A stretch of DNA of 64,000 nucleotides, taken from the NCBI RefSeq assembly GCF_963924675.1, contig NC_089231.1, forward strand, positions 71,857,191-71,921,190. Reading direction: 5' to 3'. How positions within the stretch are numbered: the stretch's first letter is position 1; the number at the start of each line of letters is the position of its first letter. This DNA comes from Phocoena phocoena (taxonomy: Eukaryota; Chordata; Mammalia; Artiodactyla; Phocoenidae). The position numbers were made by a program, and so were the translations under genes. The notes under the pieces are model-generated. The model saw only the letters and a program-made list of their open reading frames with translations. It had not been told where the DNA came from and made no database searches. Shown piece after piece: positions 21,590-31,867 of this stretch.

Positions 21590-22200
21590 TCTGTGGAGCT
21601 AATTGGGAATGAATATGACTCTTATTCACAGAGTGGGGAGTGCTCAACTGGCCTGTCTTGTTAGTCTCTTTGTCAACCACCCTGCAACTGGACTTTTTCT
21701 CTTTTGCCCTTCAAATGCATCTACTCTGAGGATTCCCTCCAGCCTCCTGCTGGCTGCAAAAATCCAACAGGATTGTGCAGGGGCTGGCTTCCCATCTGGC
21801 TCTAATCACCCGCCTGCCACCCAAAGCATGAGCACCTCACGAATTAGGGAAATCAGAGGCAGCCACTTCAGACAGTACGCAGGCAGCAGGATGCCAAGTG
21901 GTGGCAGAACCACTTGCTGAAGCTGAAATTAACAAGCTTCTTGGGTTGAATGTTTTAATTAAAAAAATGCTAGAGAATTATTTCCTTAATTCAGAGACTT
22001 CTTAGTAATCACTTTTCCCTGCTTTGCCCTGAGACTATCTACAGCTCATTTAATGGATGGTCTCAGCAGCCTGAGTTGCATAGGACCAGTAGCTGGAATT
22101 TCCCATTGTCAGATGGGGTGGGTGCTCTTCAAGACTCCATTCTGGGGTCCCAGACCTCTTCATGCTGCGTGTTTCCTTTGGTCCACTGAATTAGGTGAAT
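21590..22200. other. Unique DNA with an AT-rich homeodomain-like patch
   Basis: No repeat family is recognised. Around 21925-22015, 'ctgaaattaacaagcttctt', 'gaatgttttaattaaaaaaa' and 'tttccttaattcagag' form a patch of TTAATT words that may be regulatory. No exon. Confidence 0.4.
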
Positions 22201-22205
22201 GGCTT

Positions 22206-22718
22206 AGTTGACTCCGGCTGCCATTACAGAATACCCTAGACTGGTGGCTGAAACCACAGAAATTTGTTTTCTCACAGTTCTGGAGGCTGCAAGTCCAAGA
22301 TCAAAGTGCTGGTAAGTCTGCTCTTTTCTGAGGTCTCCCCCCTTGACTTGAAGATGGTGTCCATCTTCTGGCAGGGTCCTTACATGGTCATCCCTTGGTC
22401 TGTGTCCTATCCTGTTCTTATAAGGACACCAGTCATATTGGATTAGGGCCCACCCTAGTGACCTCATTTTTGCCTTAATCGCCTCTTTAAAGGCCTTATC
22501 TCCAGAAATTCCCTGGCGGTCCAGTGGTTAGGACTCCATGCTTTTCACTGCCGAGGGAGTGGGTTCAATTCCTGGTTGGGAAACTAAGATCCCACAAGGC
22601 ACATGGTGTGGCCAAAAACAAGAAAGACCTTACCTCCAAATGCAGTCACATTCGGAGGTACTGGGGGTCAGGACGTCAACATAGGAATTGGAGGGGGACA
22701 CAATTCAGCCCATAACAG
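22206..22718 (-). mobile_element. MLT1 LTR, antisense, with nested SINE
   Basis: 'ccggctgccattacagaata', 'gaaatttgttttctcacagt', 'tctggaggctgcaagtccaa', 'ataaggacaccagtcatatt' and the end 'cacaattcagcccataacag' are in reversed MLT1 order. The SINE at 22505-22627 interrupts the 'ttatctccaaatgcagtcac' part. Confidence 0.87.
22505..22627 (+). mobile_element. Short CHR-1-like tRNA-derived SINE
   Basis: 'aattccctggcggtccagtg' and 'gttaggactccatgcttttc' give the head and 'gggttcaattcc' a decayed B box. 'aaactaagatcccacaaggc' follows, ending in 'ccaaaaacaagaaaga'. The target duplication is 'ccttatctcca' (22494-22504) against 'ccttacctcca' (22628-22638), 10 of 11 identical. Confidence 0.88.
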
Positions 22719-22799
22719 CGGTCTTTCTTTTTGCTTCCACAGCGCCCCCACCCCCACCCCGCCCCGGCCATACGTTCTTCTAGCTCTGAAATGATCACA

Positions 22800-22960
22800 C
22801 TCTACTGTGATGGCCTGGATAGTTCTCTTTCTCTCTAAATTGTACATTTGTGAGGGCAGGATCCCATTTTTTTCCCCCACGGGGGTATTCCTACAATACT
22901 TAGGACACTGCCTGTACACAGTAAATACTCAACGAATATTTATAAAGCCCGTGAATGTAT
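22800..22960 (+). repeat. L2 LINE 3' end
   Basis: 'tgtacatttgtgagggcagg', 'acactgcctgtacacagtaa' and 'atactcaacgaatatttata' are the plus-strand L2 terminus. Confidence 0.72.
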
Positions 22961-22964
22961 TTGC

Positions 22965-23685
22965 CATCTTGGCCAGCCTTAGAATTAAGTGAGGGGAAAA
23001 AGAAGGAAGACCCACCCATATACTCAGTTTCAGGCTGACCTGTGTCTGGGTCTGGTGGGATGCTGCCACATGGCTACGCCACCACACCCAGTTTCTCCTT
23101 TGAGGCATCACCTGTAGTTTTTTTTCTCTTCTTCAGCTGGTCACACCACCCTCCTCATTCTTCCATCTCATCATAGACCAGTGTGGTGAATATATCCAAC
23201 AATACCCACCAACTCTGCTGCAGGTGGCCGACCCAGCTTTCTCCAACTGTAAACATCCTAGACAGATCAATAAAGGTCCCTTTCTTTGTGGCTGGGAAAA
23301 AAAAAAAAAGGGAGCAGTTGATCTTGTCTGGGGTGAGTCATCCTGCTTTAAAGGTTAGGGTGGAAGTGAAGACATCTATATTGTTTCATGTCCAACGTTG
23401 GCAAATCAAGTGATATTTTCTTAATGACTTTGCGTGAACATTTCAGATATGACTACTTTTTTTCCCCTCATTGATCTTCTTGCCAGCTGCCGTCACCCTT
23501 TAATTGTAAGTCTCCTGCCCCTCCCTGCTCCTAGTCTCTCTGACAAATAGATAATAATGATCTGTAAACAAACATGTACATACACCAGGGGAGCAACTCT
23601 TGAAAAGAACTCAGCATGGCAGGCGGAGCAGAAAAGCGTTGAAGCCACTCAGACCCCAAATAGAATCATGGCTCTGCACTTTCTA
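22965..23685. other. Unique non-coding DNA, no gene seen
   Basis: No repeat or exon recognised. A 12-A run lies near 23297. Confidence 0.5.
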
Positions 23686-23687
23686 CA

Positions 23688-23870
23688 ACAGTGCCATCCG
23701 ATAGAGCATTTGGTGGGGATGGGAATGTTCCATATCTGTGCTGTCCAGTATGGTAGCCACTAGCCACATGTGGCGAATGAGCACTTGAAATGTGGTTAGT
23801 GCTACTGAGGAACTGGATTTTTAATTTATTTTAATCTAAATAGTGACAGGTAGCAAGTAGCAAGTGTCAC
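23688..23870 (+). mobile_element. hAT-type MER relic
   Basis: 'cagtgccatccgatagagca', 'gtgctgtccagtatggtagc' and 'cactagccacatgtggcgaa' identify a short nonautonomous hAT-like element. The same family recurs at 63335-63540. It lacks a transposase. Confidence 0.75.
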
Positions 23871-23879
23871 AATCAGTGC

Positions 23880-24445
23880 AATTTTAGAGGCCAGTCATGT
23901 CACCTCTCTGAGCCTCTACTTGCTCCCCTGTGAAATGGAAATAATAATCTCTACTGCATGAGTGCAACACTAGCTGCTTTAACTAGCAGGCTCCATGGCA
24001 CGGTGGCTCCAAGACATCAGACATTTACTTCTTGCCTGTGTAATAGTCTAGGGCATGTCTCTTCCAGGGGACATTCAGGAATTCAGGATGATGGGCTCTG
24101 TGACCTCCCACACATAATCACTCCAGTTATCCCAGCACAGTCAGCAAAAGGGGGAAAATAGCAGAATTTTAAGGCTAAGGATTTTATCTTAAGCAATTAA
24201 ATCAGGAGTTGTAACATCATTTCCACTCTCCTGACTTTTAGTAAAAACTCACTCGCATTGCCAAGCATAACTGCAAGAGGAGCTGAGAAATTTAGTCTCT
24301 AGCTAGGCAGCTATGTCCCAACTAAAACTCTCTTGCTATGGGATAAGGAAAGAACACATTTTGGAGAACAGATAACTGCATCCATTGCGCCCACTTTGCA
24401 GGGATGTTGTAAGGGTTAAATGATATTAGGTATGTAACACAGCAC
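23880..24445 (+). repeat. Two MIR-like parts around unnamed DNA
   Basis: 23880-23970 has 'cacctctctgagcctctact' and 'gtgaaatggaaataataatc'. 24400-24445 has 'gggatgttgtaagggttaaa', which looks like the MIR tail. The roughly 400 bp between them are not recognised and may be an insertion that split the MIR. Confidence 0.5.
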
Positions 24446-24447
24446 TT

Positions 24448-24972
24448 GTGTAGCAGTCAGCTTTTGCTGTGAAAGGAAACAACCTTTACACTTAGTGTCT
24501 TAGGACAACACGTAGATCCTAGAACCACCAATTTAGCTCACAATTTGGGCTGGGTTCACCTGAGTGTTTCTAGTCTCAGCTGATCTCAGCTTATTCATGC
24601 CATTTCAGTCCATTGCTGGGTGGTTTGGATTGATGGAGGAACTGGCTGATCTAGGATGGTCCTAGCTGGACTATCTTGTCTCTGCTTTACTTAAATTCTT
24701 ATCCTGCAGTGGTTAATGACAGGGTTCCAAGATAGTGAGGGGACATGCCCAAGGCCTTTTGGGGCTTAGGATTGGAACTGGCACCCAGTCATTTCTGCCA
24801 CGTCTTGTTGACCAAGATGTGTTCACAAATCACAGGGCCAATCAGAATTCAGGGGCAGGAAAATACACTCTGTCTCTTGATTGGAGGAGATGCCAAGTCG
24901 TATTGCCAAGGGTTATAGATACAGGGAGGGAAATAATTAGAGCCATTTTTTGGGCAAACAGTCTACCATAAT
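24448..24972 (-). mobile_element. MLT1-type LTR, antisense, near full length
   Basis: 'gtagcagtcagcttttgctg' opens it. 'cacaatttgggctgggttca', 'gatctaggatggtcctagct', 'aggattggaactggcaccca' and 'agccattttttgggcaaaca' with 'gtctaccat' follow in order. This is the reverse of the element type at 2120-2490. Confidence 0.8.
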
Positions 24973-25059
24973 TTGGCACACAGTCCATTCAACACATGAT
25001 GATATAATATAATAATATTATTAACCCATGAAGGCAAATGTATTTTTCTATATTCTCCA

Positions 25060-25135
25060 TTCATTTATTCATTAAAAAAATTATTGAGTATTTACTGTGC
25101 GTCCAGCTCTGTGCTAAAGACAGTAGCACAGACCA
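25060..25135 (-). repeat. L2 LINE 3' end, antisense
   Basis: 'cattcatttattcattaaaa' followed by 'ttgagtatttactgtgcgtc' and 'cagctctgtgctaaagac'. Confidence 0.65.
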
Positions 25136-25190
25136 ACTCCTTTGGTGTGTTGGGCATTGAAGTGCTACCAAGAAGTCAAGTTAATTTTTT

Positions 25191-25492
25191 CTTAACATCT
25201 TTATTGGAGTATGATTGCTTTACAGTGTTGTGTTAGTTTCTGCTGTATAACAAAGTGGGTCAACTATATGCATACATATATCCCCATATCCCCTCCCTCT
25301 TGCGTCTCCCTCCCACCCTCCTTATCCCACCCCTCTAGGTGGTCGCAAAGCACCGAGCTGATCTCCCTGTGCTATGCAGCTGCTTCCCACTAGCTATCTA
25401 TTTTACAATTGGTAGTGTATATATGGCCATGCCACTCTCTTACTTTGTCCCAGCTTACCCTTCCCCCTCCCCGTGTCCTCAAGTCCATTCTC
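25191..25492 (-). mobile_element. L1 3'UTR, severely 5'-truncated, antisense
   Basis: 'cttaacatctttattggagt', 'gctttacagtgttgtgttag', 'tttctgctgtataacaaagt' and 'caaagcaccgagctgatctc' are the complement of the cetartiodactyl L1 3' end. A short target duplication, 'ttaattttt', is visible at 25181-25189 and 25493-25501. Only about 300 bp were copied. Confidence 0.88.
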
Positions 25493-25504
25493 TTAATTTT
25501 TGTA

Positions 25505-26295
25505 TCATAAAAAGAGAACAGATAAACTTCAGAATAGATGCTGGTTCTCCACCTCTCAGCCCTTGACTGGTGCCCAGCTTTCTCTTGTCATTTCCCCGGT
25601 ACCTCTGATGAAAAGGTGCCTTGTTAACTGTGACCCCCGCTGTTTTGACTATGGTATGGTCATCTCTCTGAGCCTGGGTGAATTATCAATGAGGTTTGTA
25701 ACCGCTTGTGGTTTTGTCTGCCGGAGGGAAGCACTTTGAGATGAACCTGGATGGATCCAGCAGGAACTGACAGAAGCCTTTGGAAAGAGAGAATAAACAG
25801 CCCACTTATTCAGAGGGCTATTAAAGGAATCCTTCTTGCTTCTGCGTAAAATGACTTGTCTTGCCTGCAAGATGAATCAAAAGCATAAAGGGTGATGAAT
25901 GAGAGTGATTTCCAAAGCACTGGGAAATATCGTGGGCCCCACAGCGAAGTCACATCTGGTGACTGCAAGATACATCTTGTGCCCAATGATATCCATCTCT
26001 GTCTCTCCCCAGGTACCTGTAGCCTTGCTCCCACTATCTTGCTATCAAAACCAGCATTCCTTTGCAGCTGAAAACCTTGTTGGGGACATGCTCTCTGGAC
26101 CTGACAACTCCCAAACAAAAATAAAATGCAAATTGAAGACTGAAATGCCCAAGATAGGGGATCCTAGAAAGATAAGCACTACCGGCTCTTGTCTTCTCCT
26201 GCTTTGCCTCTCTCTTGCTTTGAGCATCAGTGACTTATACAAGCAGACGAGGACCATTTGCACCAGAAAAAAAACCTCCTTGGGAAGTTTGCTCC
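25505..26295. other. Unique non-coding DNA, no gene seen
   Basis: A 192-codon plus frame (25899-26477) runs through here into the ATTT repeat. Its start region has no domain resemblance and its end is low complexity, so it is not called as a gene. Confidence 0.5.
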
Positions 26296-26480
26296 CTCCA
26301 ACATTTTGTTATGAAAAGTTTCAAACATATAGCAAAGCTGAAAGAATTTTATTTATTTATTTATTTATTTATTTATTTGCTTTGTCACTTATCTGTCAAT
26401 CAACCAGCCTTCTTATTTTTCTGATACTTTTCAAAGTAAATTGTGGTCATCAGCATACTTTGGCAGGGGATTTTTAAGAC
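26296..26480 (-). repeat. Old L1-like fragment with (ATTT)n
   Basis: 'tgttatgaaaagtttcaaac' and 'atatagcaaagctgaaagaa' resemble an old L1 3' region on the reverse strand. An eight-unit TATT array at 26347-26379 interrupts it, and 'tttcaaagtaaattgtggtc' continues it. Confidence 0.5.
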
Positions 26481-26534
26481 CACAGATGTCAGGAACCCAC
26501 AACCAGGTCCTTAATCACTATCCAGGAGATCTGC

Positions 26535-26700
26535 ATTTTAAATAATTTTAACCCCAGTTTGCTAGAGAGAAAACTGAAGCACAGAGCTGAGAGACAGGAC
26601 CTGTCCAAGACCACAGAGCAAGTAAGTGCTGAAGCTGGGATTTAAACTCACTCAGGGCCTTTTATACTCTGAGCCTGTGCTCTGCCCTTTCTGGTACAGA
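26535..26700 (-). repeat. MIR SINE, antisense
   Basis: 'agagaaaactgaagcacaga' then 'ccaagaccacagagcaagta' then 'gaagctgggatttaaactca' is reversed MIR order. Confidence 0.8.
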
Positions 26701-26890
26701 GGCTGCCTGTAAGGTCTGCTCTTTCTTATGGCCCAGAACTGCCTGTGTAGGTGTAGGAGGAGCTCAGTGACTGTGTCTCTGACTTTTCCTTAGCACTTCT
26801 GTTTAGAGGGTGGGACTTCAGCCAGACCAAGACATAGAGCGTGTGGTCAGGACAAGGGTTCCAGCTTTCCTAGTAGCCACTGAACCACGA
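26701..26890. other. Unique spacer
   Basis: No recognised feature. Confidence 0.4.
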
Positions 26891-26894
26891 GTTA

Positions 26895-27040
26895 TTGAAC
26901 CTCTTGAAATCTGTAAAATGGGCATAACAATGGTTCCTGACTCGTGAGTTTAATGAGATCATTCATGGAAATGTGTGAGTGCTGAAAAGAAGTAGCTTTT
27001 ATGAAGGTATTTGTTAATAAGTGTACTCTTATCAATCTTA
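26895..27040 (+). repeat. MIR SINE, diverged
   Basis: 'gaacctcttgaaatctgtaa', 'aatgggcataacaatggttc' and 'gagtttaatgagatcattca' mark the MIR 3' half. Confidence 0.65.
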
Positions 27041-28275
27041 GTCTATAAACTCAGGCGAGCACAAAAATGTAACTTAATTTTTTTCCTCTAATAAACTCAG
27101 TTTTATTTTGAGCCCCTGTTTTACATCAGCTTCTTCAGAAACGGACCCTAAGATGAGGATGTATGTAAAAGGGACGTACAAGGAAGTGGTCTCAGGAAAA
27201 TCTGATCAAGGAGTAGGCTAAATAGACTCTCAAGGGAAAGGGTCAAGCCAGGTCCCATGGAGGGTAACCTTCACTGAGTACCACAGGGCCCTGGGGACAG
27301 TAATGGCCACACATCAGAATGTTCCAGACTGGGGGCATGGAAGCTGAAAGATCTGTATCGCCTTCTCCCTGTACTCATCAGCACTAGTTAAGGGCTGTAC
27401 TGGGGAATGTGAGCGCCTGGGCATTTTGGGCTCTCTAGGTGGGCAGAGCCAAGGGGGTTCTGGAAGCCTGGGGGCAGCCCTGCCACAAAGAGATGTAGGT
27501 GCTGGCCATAGGGTGTCAAAGCACACGGGGAGACTGTGTGCATGAAAATGGCAAAGGGTCTGAGGGATGTAGGTGGGGTCCTAATAGCGTCAGCTACAGA
27601 CCCCATTCTGCCTCAGAGCAGAAATCTAGACTAGGTCTAATTGGGGTTTCCCTGGGGAACATTCATAGTAACAAAGTGTGGCAGTGAGATGGGGATCAGA
27701 TCCTTCTGTTCTAGTCTATTCCCTCCGGCCTGTGTGCTCTTCATGCCTCTGCCCATCTAGGTCACTGCTGAATGAGTCTGAATTTCTGACCAAAAGGTCC
27801 TTTCGGGTCCTCAGCTTAGTCTGTAGGAGCCCTTCTGCGGCTTTCATACCACTCTGGGATCCTGGATTTTACTCTTCTGCTTCGGCACCTGGATTTTACT
27901 CTTCTGCTTCCACGCTGCACTTTGGCGCAGGAGTCTGAGAAGAATGGGTCTCAGATTCACAGGGCAGACGTACCCATGCTGGGCACTGAGAGCTGTGAGG
28001 TCTTACCTTTTCCCCTCCTCAGGTTACACCCAAGGGAAGGGCTGGGGCAGGTGCCTGCTGCTCTCAGATGCCCCAATCTACCCGGCATCCTTCATTGCTC
28101 CCCAAATTAACCTGGGAGTCAGGTGGGTGAGAAACAGAGTTCTTTCTCAGAGTCCTAATAATATCTGAGCATTTTGGTTCTTATTCTCTAATTCCTCGAC
28201 TCCAGGACAGCTTTTCTAAGAATAGGATATCTTGTTCTTACTAAACATTCTCCCAAATATTTTATCGGCTGCCCA
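27041..28275. other. Unrecognised DNA with a 23-bp tandem duplication
   Basis: The part 27125-27690 has the feel of an old LTR ('gaggatgtatgtaaaaggga', 'ctcaaggagtaggc'-like blocks), but the family cannot be named. At 27861-27883 and 27888-27910 the same 23 bases occur twice. No exon recognised. Confidence 0.4.
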
Positions 28276-28279
28276 AGAG

Positions 28280-28390
28280 TGCTTCTTACACTTTACATCA
28301 GAATCAGCTGGGGAACTTACTAAAACTTCAGCTTTGCTCAGGTCAAATCCCCAGAGATTCTGATTCAGGAGAAAGACTTCAAAACTCACA
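28280..28390 (+). mobile_element. MER5-like hAT-Charlie relic
   Basis: 'tttacatcagaatcagctgg' and 'ggaacttactaaaacttcag' pair with 'ccagagattctgattcagga', as in MER5-type elements. The right side is decayed. Confidence 0.65.
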
Positions 28391-28865
28391 AGCCAGGAAC
28401 CTGATTGCTTAATTCTGTCTACTCTTCTGTGTCAATTCTTTCTCAGGCAGAGATGCCCTGACGGCCACTTGCTGCCTGAATGGGGGAAAAGGATGAGCTG
28501 TATGGAAAACAACTCCAGTCACTACTCCAGAACCTTATGCTACTGCACAAGGCTTTATTCTAACTTGCGAAGCCCTTTTAAAAATTATCATAAACTCTTT
28601 GTTTCGTCTCCATGTGCCTCCTTACTTCCAGCTACGTGTCCTCATTATACAGACACCCCCTTGTGATCTTCGTATTTTGATGTGGCTTTTTCTTTCCCTT
28701 CTGCAGCAGCTTCTTTGCCAAATCCTCCCCACTGGATGTTTTTTCTTTATGATAGTTATGGGGTTAGACAAAAATCCACTTGGCTGTGGGTTCTTCCTAA
28801 AATTCATACTGAACGCTTGTGTAAAAGAGACCACTTGCTTTGGGGGAAGGAGTCAGCTGAACGCT
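28391..28865. other. Unique non-coding DNA, no gene seen
   Basis: Overlapping frames at 28599-28958 (+) and 28622-28834 (-) have no domain or splice support. Confidence 0.45.
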
Positions 28866-28869
28866 GTTT

Positions 28870-29115
28870 TCAAGAATGTAGATTCTGGGGCTGATATTCT
28901 GTCTCCGCCTCTTTCTACCTGTATGATTTCCATTCACTTATTTCACTCTGTAAAATAAGATGGTAATAGCACCTACTTCTAGGGTTTTGCAGAGCTTTAA
29001 TGAGATATGGTATGTTAATATAAATAATAGTGAGATATGGTATGCTCTCTTACAACAGAGCCTAGTACATTGTAAGTTTTCTAATAAGTATTTGCTATGT
29101 TGTTATTATTATTGT
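28870..29115 (+). repeat. MIR SINE with internal duplication
   Basis: 'tttcactctgtaaaataaga', 'gcagagctttaatgagatat' and 'acagagcctagtacattgta' follow MIR. 'tgagatatggtatg' occurs at 29001-29014 and again at 29031-29044, a 30-bp-period duplication. Confidence 0.75.
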
Positions 29116-29209
29116 TAGTTCAGAAACAATATTCCTTATTGCTTTCCCCCTACTTTTATTCATCAAATTTTTTGAGTATGTATCTCACCTCTTTAACAAG
29201 GCAGTGAGC

Positions 29210-29420
29210 TCTTGGAGGCAGCCAGACTGCTTGGGATTATTTATCCCTCCTCAGCTCTGTGACCTTGGGAAAGCCCCTTCACCTTCCTGAGCCTCCGTTT
29301 CCTCTCCTGAAGTAATGGGAATAATAATAGAACCAACCCTGCAATATTGTTTGTGTATGTGCAACTTGCTGGAACATAGTAAGGGCTAAATAAATGTTAG
29401 CATTGTTGTTACAGGTACAG
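29210..29420 (+). repeat. MIR SINE
   Basis: 'cagctctgtgaccttgggaa', 'cctgagcctccgtttcctct' and 'gggctaaataaatgttagca'. Confidence 0.87.
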
Positions 29421-29424
29421 GCAT

Positions 29425-29980
29425 TAATAATGCTATCCCACTGAAAGCTGAGCTCACAGATTTTGTTCAATAAATGCCGGTTGGTTGACAGGTGACCCGC
29501 TTCCATGTCAGACAACCAATGACACTCCAATCAGAGGGTTTCCTCTTACTAGGAAGGAGCATGGGCCCTGCTGTAATACATAAAGCAGCAGCTCCAACAT
29601 CCACTCAGGCTGATCTAGGAACAAGAACACGGGGTGGTAACAGACACTGAAATACGACGCTCCTGGCCCAATAAAATTGTCAGATGGGTCTACCCTGACC
29701 AAGTGCCTGATTAAGCGAATCTAAGTGTAGCTGTAGTTTACTCCATGGCACCATTGATGAGCGGGGAATCGATGGATAGTCTGAGCTGCAAGCAGAGGCG
29801 GTACAGGGAGGTGAGGGCATTCAGGCAGGCCTCCACTGGCAGAAAAAATCAATTATGTCTCCAGGACTGCCTGGCAAGAGGGCCATGAATCATGATGGTA
29901 ATCGATGGCTTGGGGTGGACAACCCTGAGGCAGATGTGAGGGCCCCAGAGGAGGTGGAAGGACCCAGGTCCCAGGGGCGT
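29425..29980. promoter_or_regulatory. Unique DNA with paired ATCGAT sites
   Basis: The word 'aatcgatgg' occurs at 29767-29775 and 29900-29908. An ATTA-containing stretch 'aaaaaatcaattatgtctcc' lies near 29845 and 'tgaatcatgatggt' beside the second site. ATCGAT is a CUT/ONECUT-type binding core. No repeat is recognised, so this may be a regulatory block, but only word content supports it. Confidence 0.22.
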
Positions 29981-29984
29981 TATA

Positions 29985-30112
29985 TCGAATAGGCCACACC
30001 GCCAAACCTGGCTCTGCCGTTTCTAACTGTGTGACCTTGGGCAAGTCACTTGACCTTGCAGGAACCATTTATGCATCTACAGAAATGGGGCTATTAATAC
30101 TTCACAGGGCTA
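29985..30112 (+). repeat. MIR SINE
   Basis: 'gtgtgaccttgggcaagtca' is the diagnostic MIR core, flanked by 'aaacctggctctgccgtttc'. Confidence 0.85.
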
Positions 30113-30119
30113 GAGATGC

Positions 30120-30625
30120 AGACTGACTCCCCCCGTACACGATGGCAGCCGCATGTCGCTACTGAGCACCGGAAATGCAGCAGATCCAAAATGAGATGTG
30201 TCTTAAGTATGAAAGGTCACATTAGAATTCAAAGACTTAGTATGATAAAACGAATGGGAAGTTATCTCATGAATGCTTTTTTGGATCGATTGCATGTTGA
30301 AATAATAACATTTTGGATATATTGGGTTAAATAATATATATCATTAAATGTAATTTCACCTGCTTATTTTTATTTTTTTAAATGTGGCTACTAGATAAAA
30401 TGAATGTAAAGTATCTCCTTAGTTTTTTACACTGAACACATGTTGGAATGGTAATATTTGGAGTATACTGGGATAGATGAAATTAAAATTAATTTTAATT
30501 TTAAAAATGAAACTAAAATTAATTTCACTTGTTTCTTTTTACTTCTTTTAAAAATGTGGCTACAAGAAGTCTGAAATTACATATGGGACTCTCACTATAT
30601 TTCTATTGGAATGACACTGGTCTAG
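30120..30625 (-). mobile_element. hAT-type MER relic, internally duplicated
   Basis: Reverse orientation of the element at 19092. 'gtggctactagataaaatga' (about 30385) and 'gtggctacaagaagtctgaa' (about 30556) are two copies of the same block, and 'atatttctattggaatgaca' is the end. The segments about 30258-30400 and about 30402-30570 align to each other. The second contains a 22-bp perfect palindrome (30480-30501). Confidence 0.72.
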
Positions 30626-30654
30626 TTTCTTCTAAGTTTTTGCTTCATGAAATT

Positions 30655-30740
30655 TGATGGATTGCTGTGCTGTCCCGGACATATCACTTCTTCCTCCCTG
30701 AGTCTCAGTTTCCTCACCTGTCAGAAGGAAAGGATAATCA
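30655..30740 (+). repeat. MIR SINE fragment
   Basis: 'ctgagtctcagtttcctcac' with 'ctgtcagaaggaaaggataa'. Confidence 0.7.
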
Positions 30741-30775
30741 CAGTTAATATTTATTGAACCTTCACCACGTACCAG
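30741..30775 (-). repeat. MIR/L2 terminus, antisense
   Basis: 'gttaatatttattgaacctt' with 'caccacgtaccaggta', directly abutting the Tigger1 fragment. Confidence 0.6.
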
Positions 30776-30945
30776 GTACAGGCAGACCTCCTTTTATGGC
30801 GCTTCACCTTATTGCGCTTCGCCGATACTGCGTTTTTTACAAATTGAAGCTTTGTGGCAGCCCAGGGTTGAGCAAGTCTATTGGCACCATTTTTCCAATA
30901 GCACCTGCTCACTTAGTGTCTCTGTGCCATGTAGGGAAGGGGAAT
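30776..30945 (+). mobile_element. Tigger1 5' end fragment
   Basis: 'caggcagacctccttttatg' is a decayed Tigger1 terminal repeat. 'actgcgttttttacaaattg', 'aagctttgtggcagcccagg' and 'gcaccatttttccaatagca' follow the pogo/Tigger1 5' non-coding region. It breaks off before any transposase sequence. Confidence 0.88.
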
Positions 30946-30954
30946 AAAGAGTGC

Positions 30955-31112
30955 GGCTCCCGTTTAATTGAGTGCATACTCCTGTGCCAGGTCCCAAGTG
31001 AACACTGAACCTGCATTACCTCATTCAGTCTTCACGAGGACCTAGGAGGTAGGGTACCAAAACAAGCTTCTGTTCCCAGATGTGGAAACTGAGGGTGGGA
31101 GGAGCCAGGTGT
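30955..31112 (-). repeat. MIR SINE, antisense
   Basis: 'gtttaattgagtgcatactc', 'ctgtgccaggtcccaagtga', 'cctcattcagtcttcacgag' and 'cagatgtggaaactgagg'. Confidence 0.78.
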
Positions 31113-31114
31113 AT

Positions 31115-31640
31115 CTGGGTCCCCACACCCCATGACCTCACCTGTTCCCTGGCTGCAGATAGAACAGGGCTCTTTCTGCCCCTCAGTTCAAGCCCCCACC
31201 TCCACCCCGACGAGGGCTGCCCTGCATTCATTAAAGCCACTTTTGGATCATTTCTGCCCTGCAGTCGGCTTGGTAATGGCGAGAGCCTAGAGTCCTGCTC
31301 TTCATGCTCCAAACTGAATTACATCCATCGGCCTGGTGCCAGCACTACTGTTCCCGGGGCCTTCCCAGCTTTAATTAGAATATTTTTATTTTCCCTAGGA
31401 AAGGGAGGACAGCCGATCTCAACTTCAGTAACCTTGCCAGGGGCAAGAACCTGGAACCGCGGGGCTCATTGGCCATCAGATGGAGCAGCCAGTAGGAGAG
31501 GGGGTGGAGGGCTGTGACATGGGTTTGCACAGGGGGTCCCTCTGCCTTCTTTCTCCCACCCTCAGCAAGCTGGTGTGTTGCTAAAACTGGCAAAGAGGGA
31601 ACCCAGCAGGCAATGTCTTTGAAGAGGACACATGCATGCA
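31115..31640. promoter_or_regulatory. Unique block, candidate regulatory DNA
   Basis: Repeat-free sequence. Around 31225-31400 it carries 'cattcattaaagccactttt', 'tttggatcatttctgccctg' and 'cccagctttaattagaatat', a mix of GC-rich and TAATTA-containing parts typical of conserved non-coding DNA. A 145-codon plus frame (31080-31517) starts inside the MIR and has no domain resemblance. Confidence 0.25.
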
Positions 31641-31646
31641 TGCACG

Positions 31647-31648
<2 letters not shown>

Positions 31649-31686
<38 letters not shown>
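31649..31686. repeat. (CA)19 microsatellite
   Basis: A pure CA array of 38 bases, preceded by a TGCA-repeat stretch 'catgcatgcatgcac'. Confidence 0.97.
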
Positions 31687-31687
<1 letters not shown>

Positions 31688-31867
31688 CCATGAGGGACAA
31701 GCGAGTCATTTCATTAGCACATGGGCTCAAGCTGAAGTACAGCAACATCAGAAGAACAGAAGTACCTGGTGGAGAGCCTGAGAGGTGAGCGTCATGGTTC
31801 ACCCCACACACTGAAGCAAAGTGGTTATAGGGCAGCTCCGCCCCAGGGAAATTTAATGCAGGCTTCA

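Noticed and set aside
25899..26477. 192-codon plus-strand frame
   Set aside because: It ends in an Ile/Tyr/Leu/Phe run translated from (ATTT)n and starts in unique DNA without recognisable protein character.
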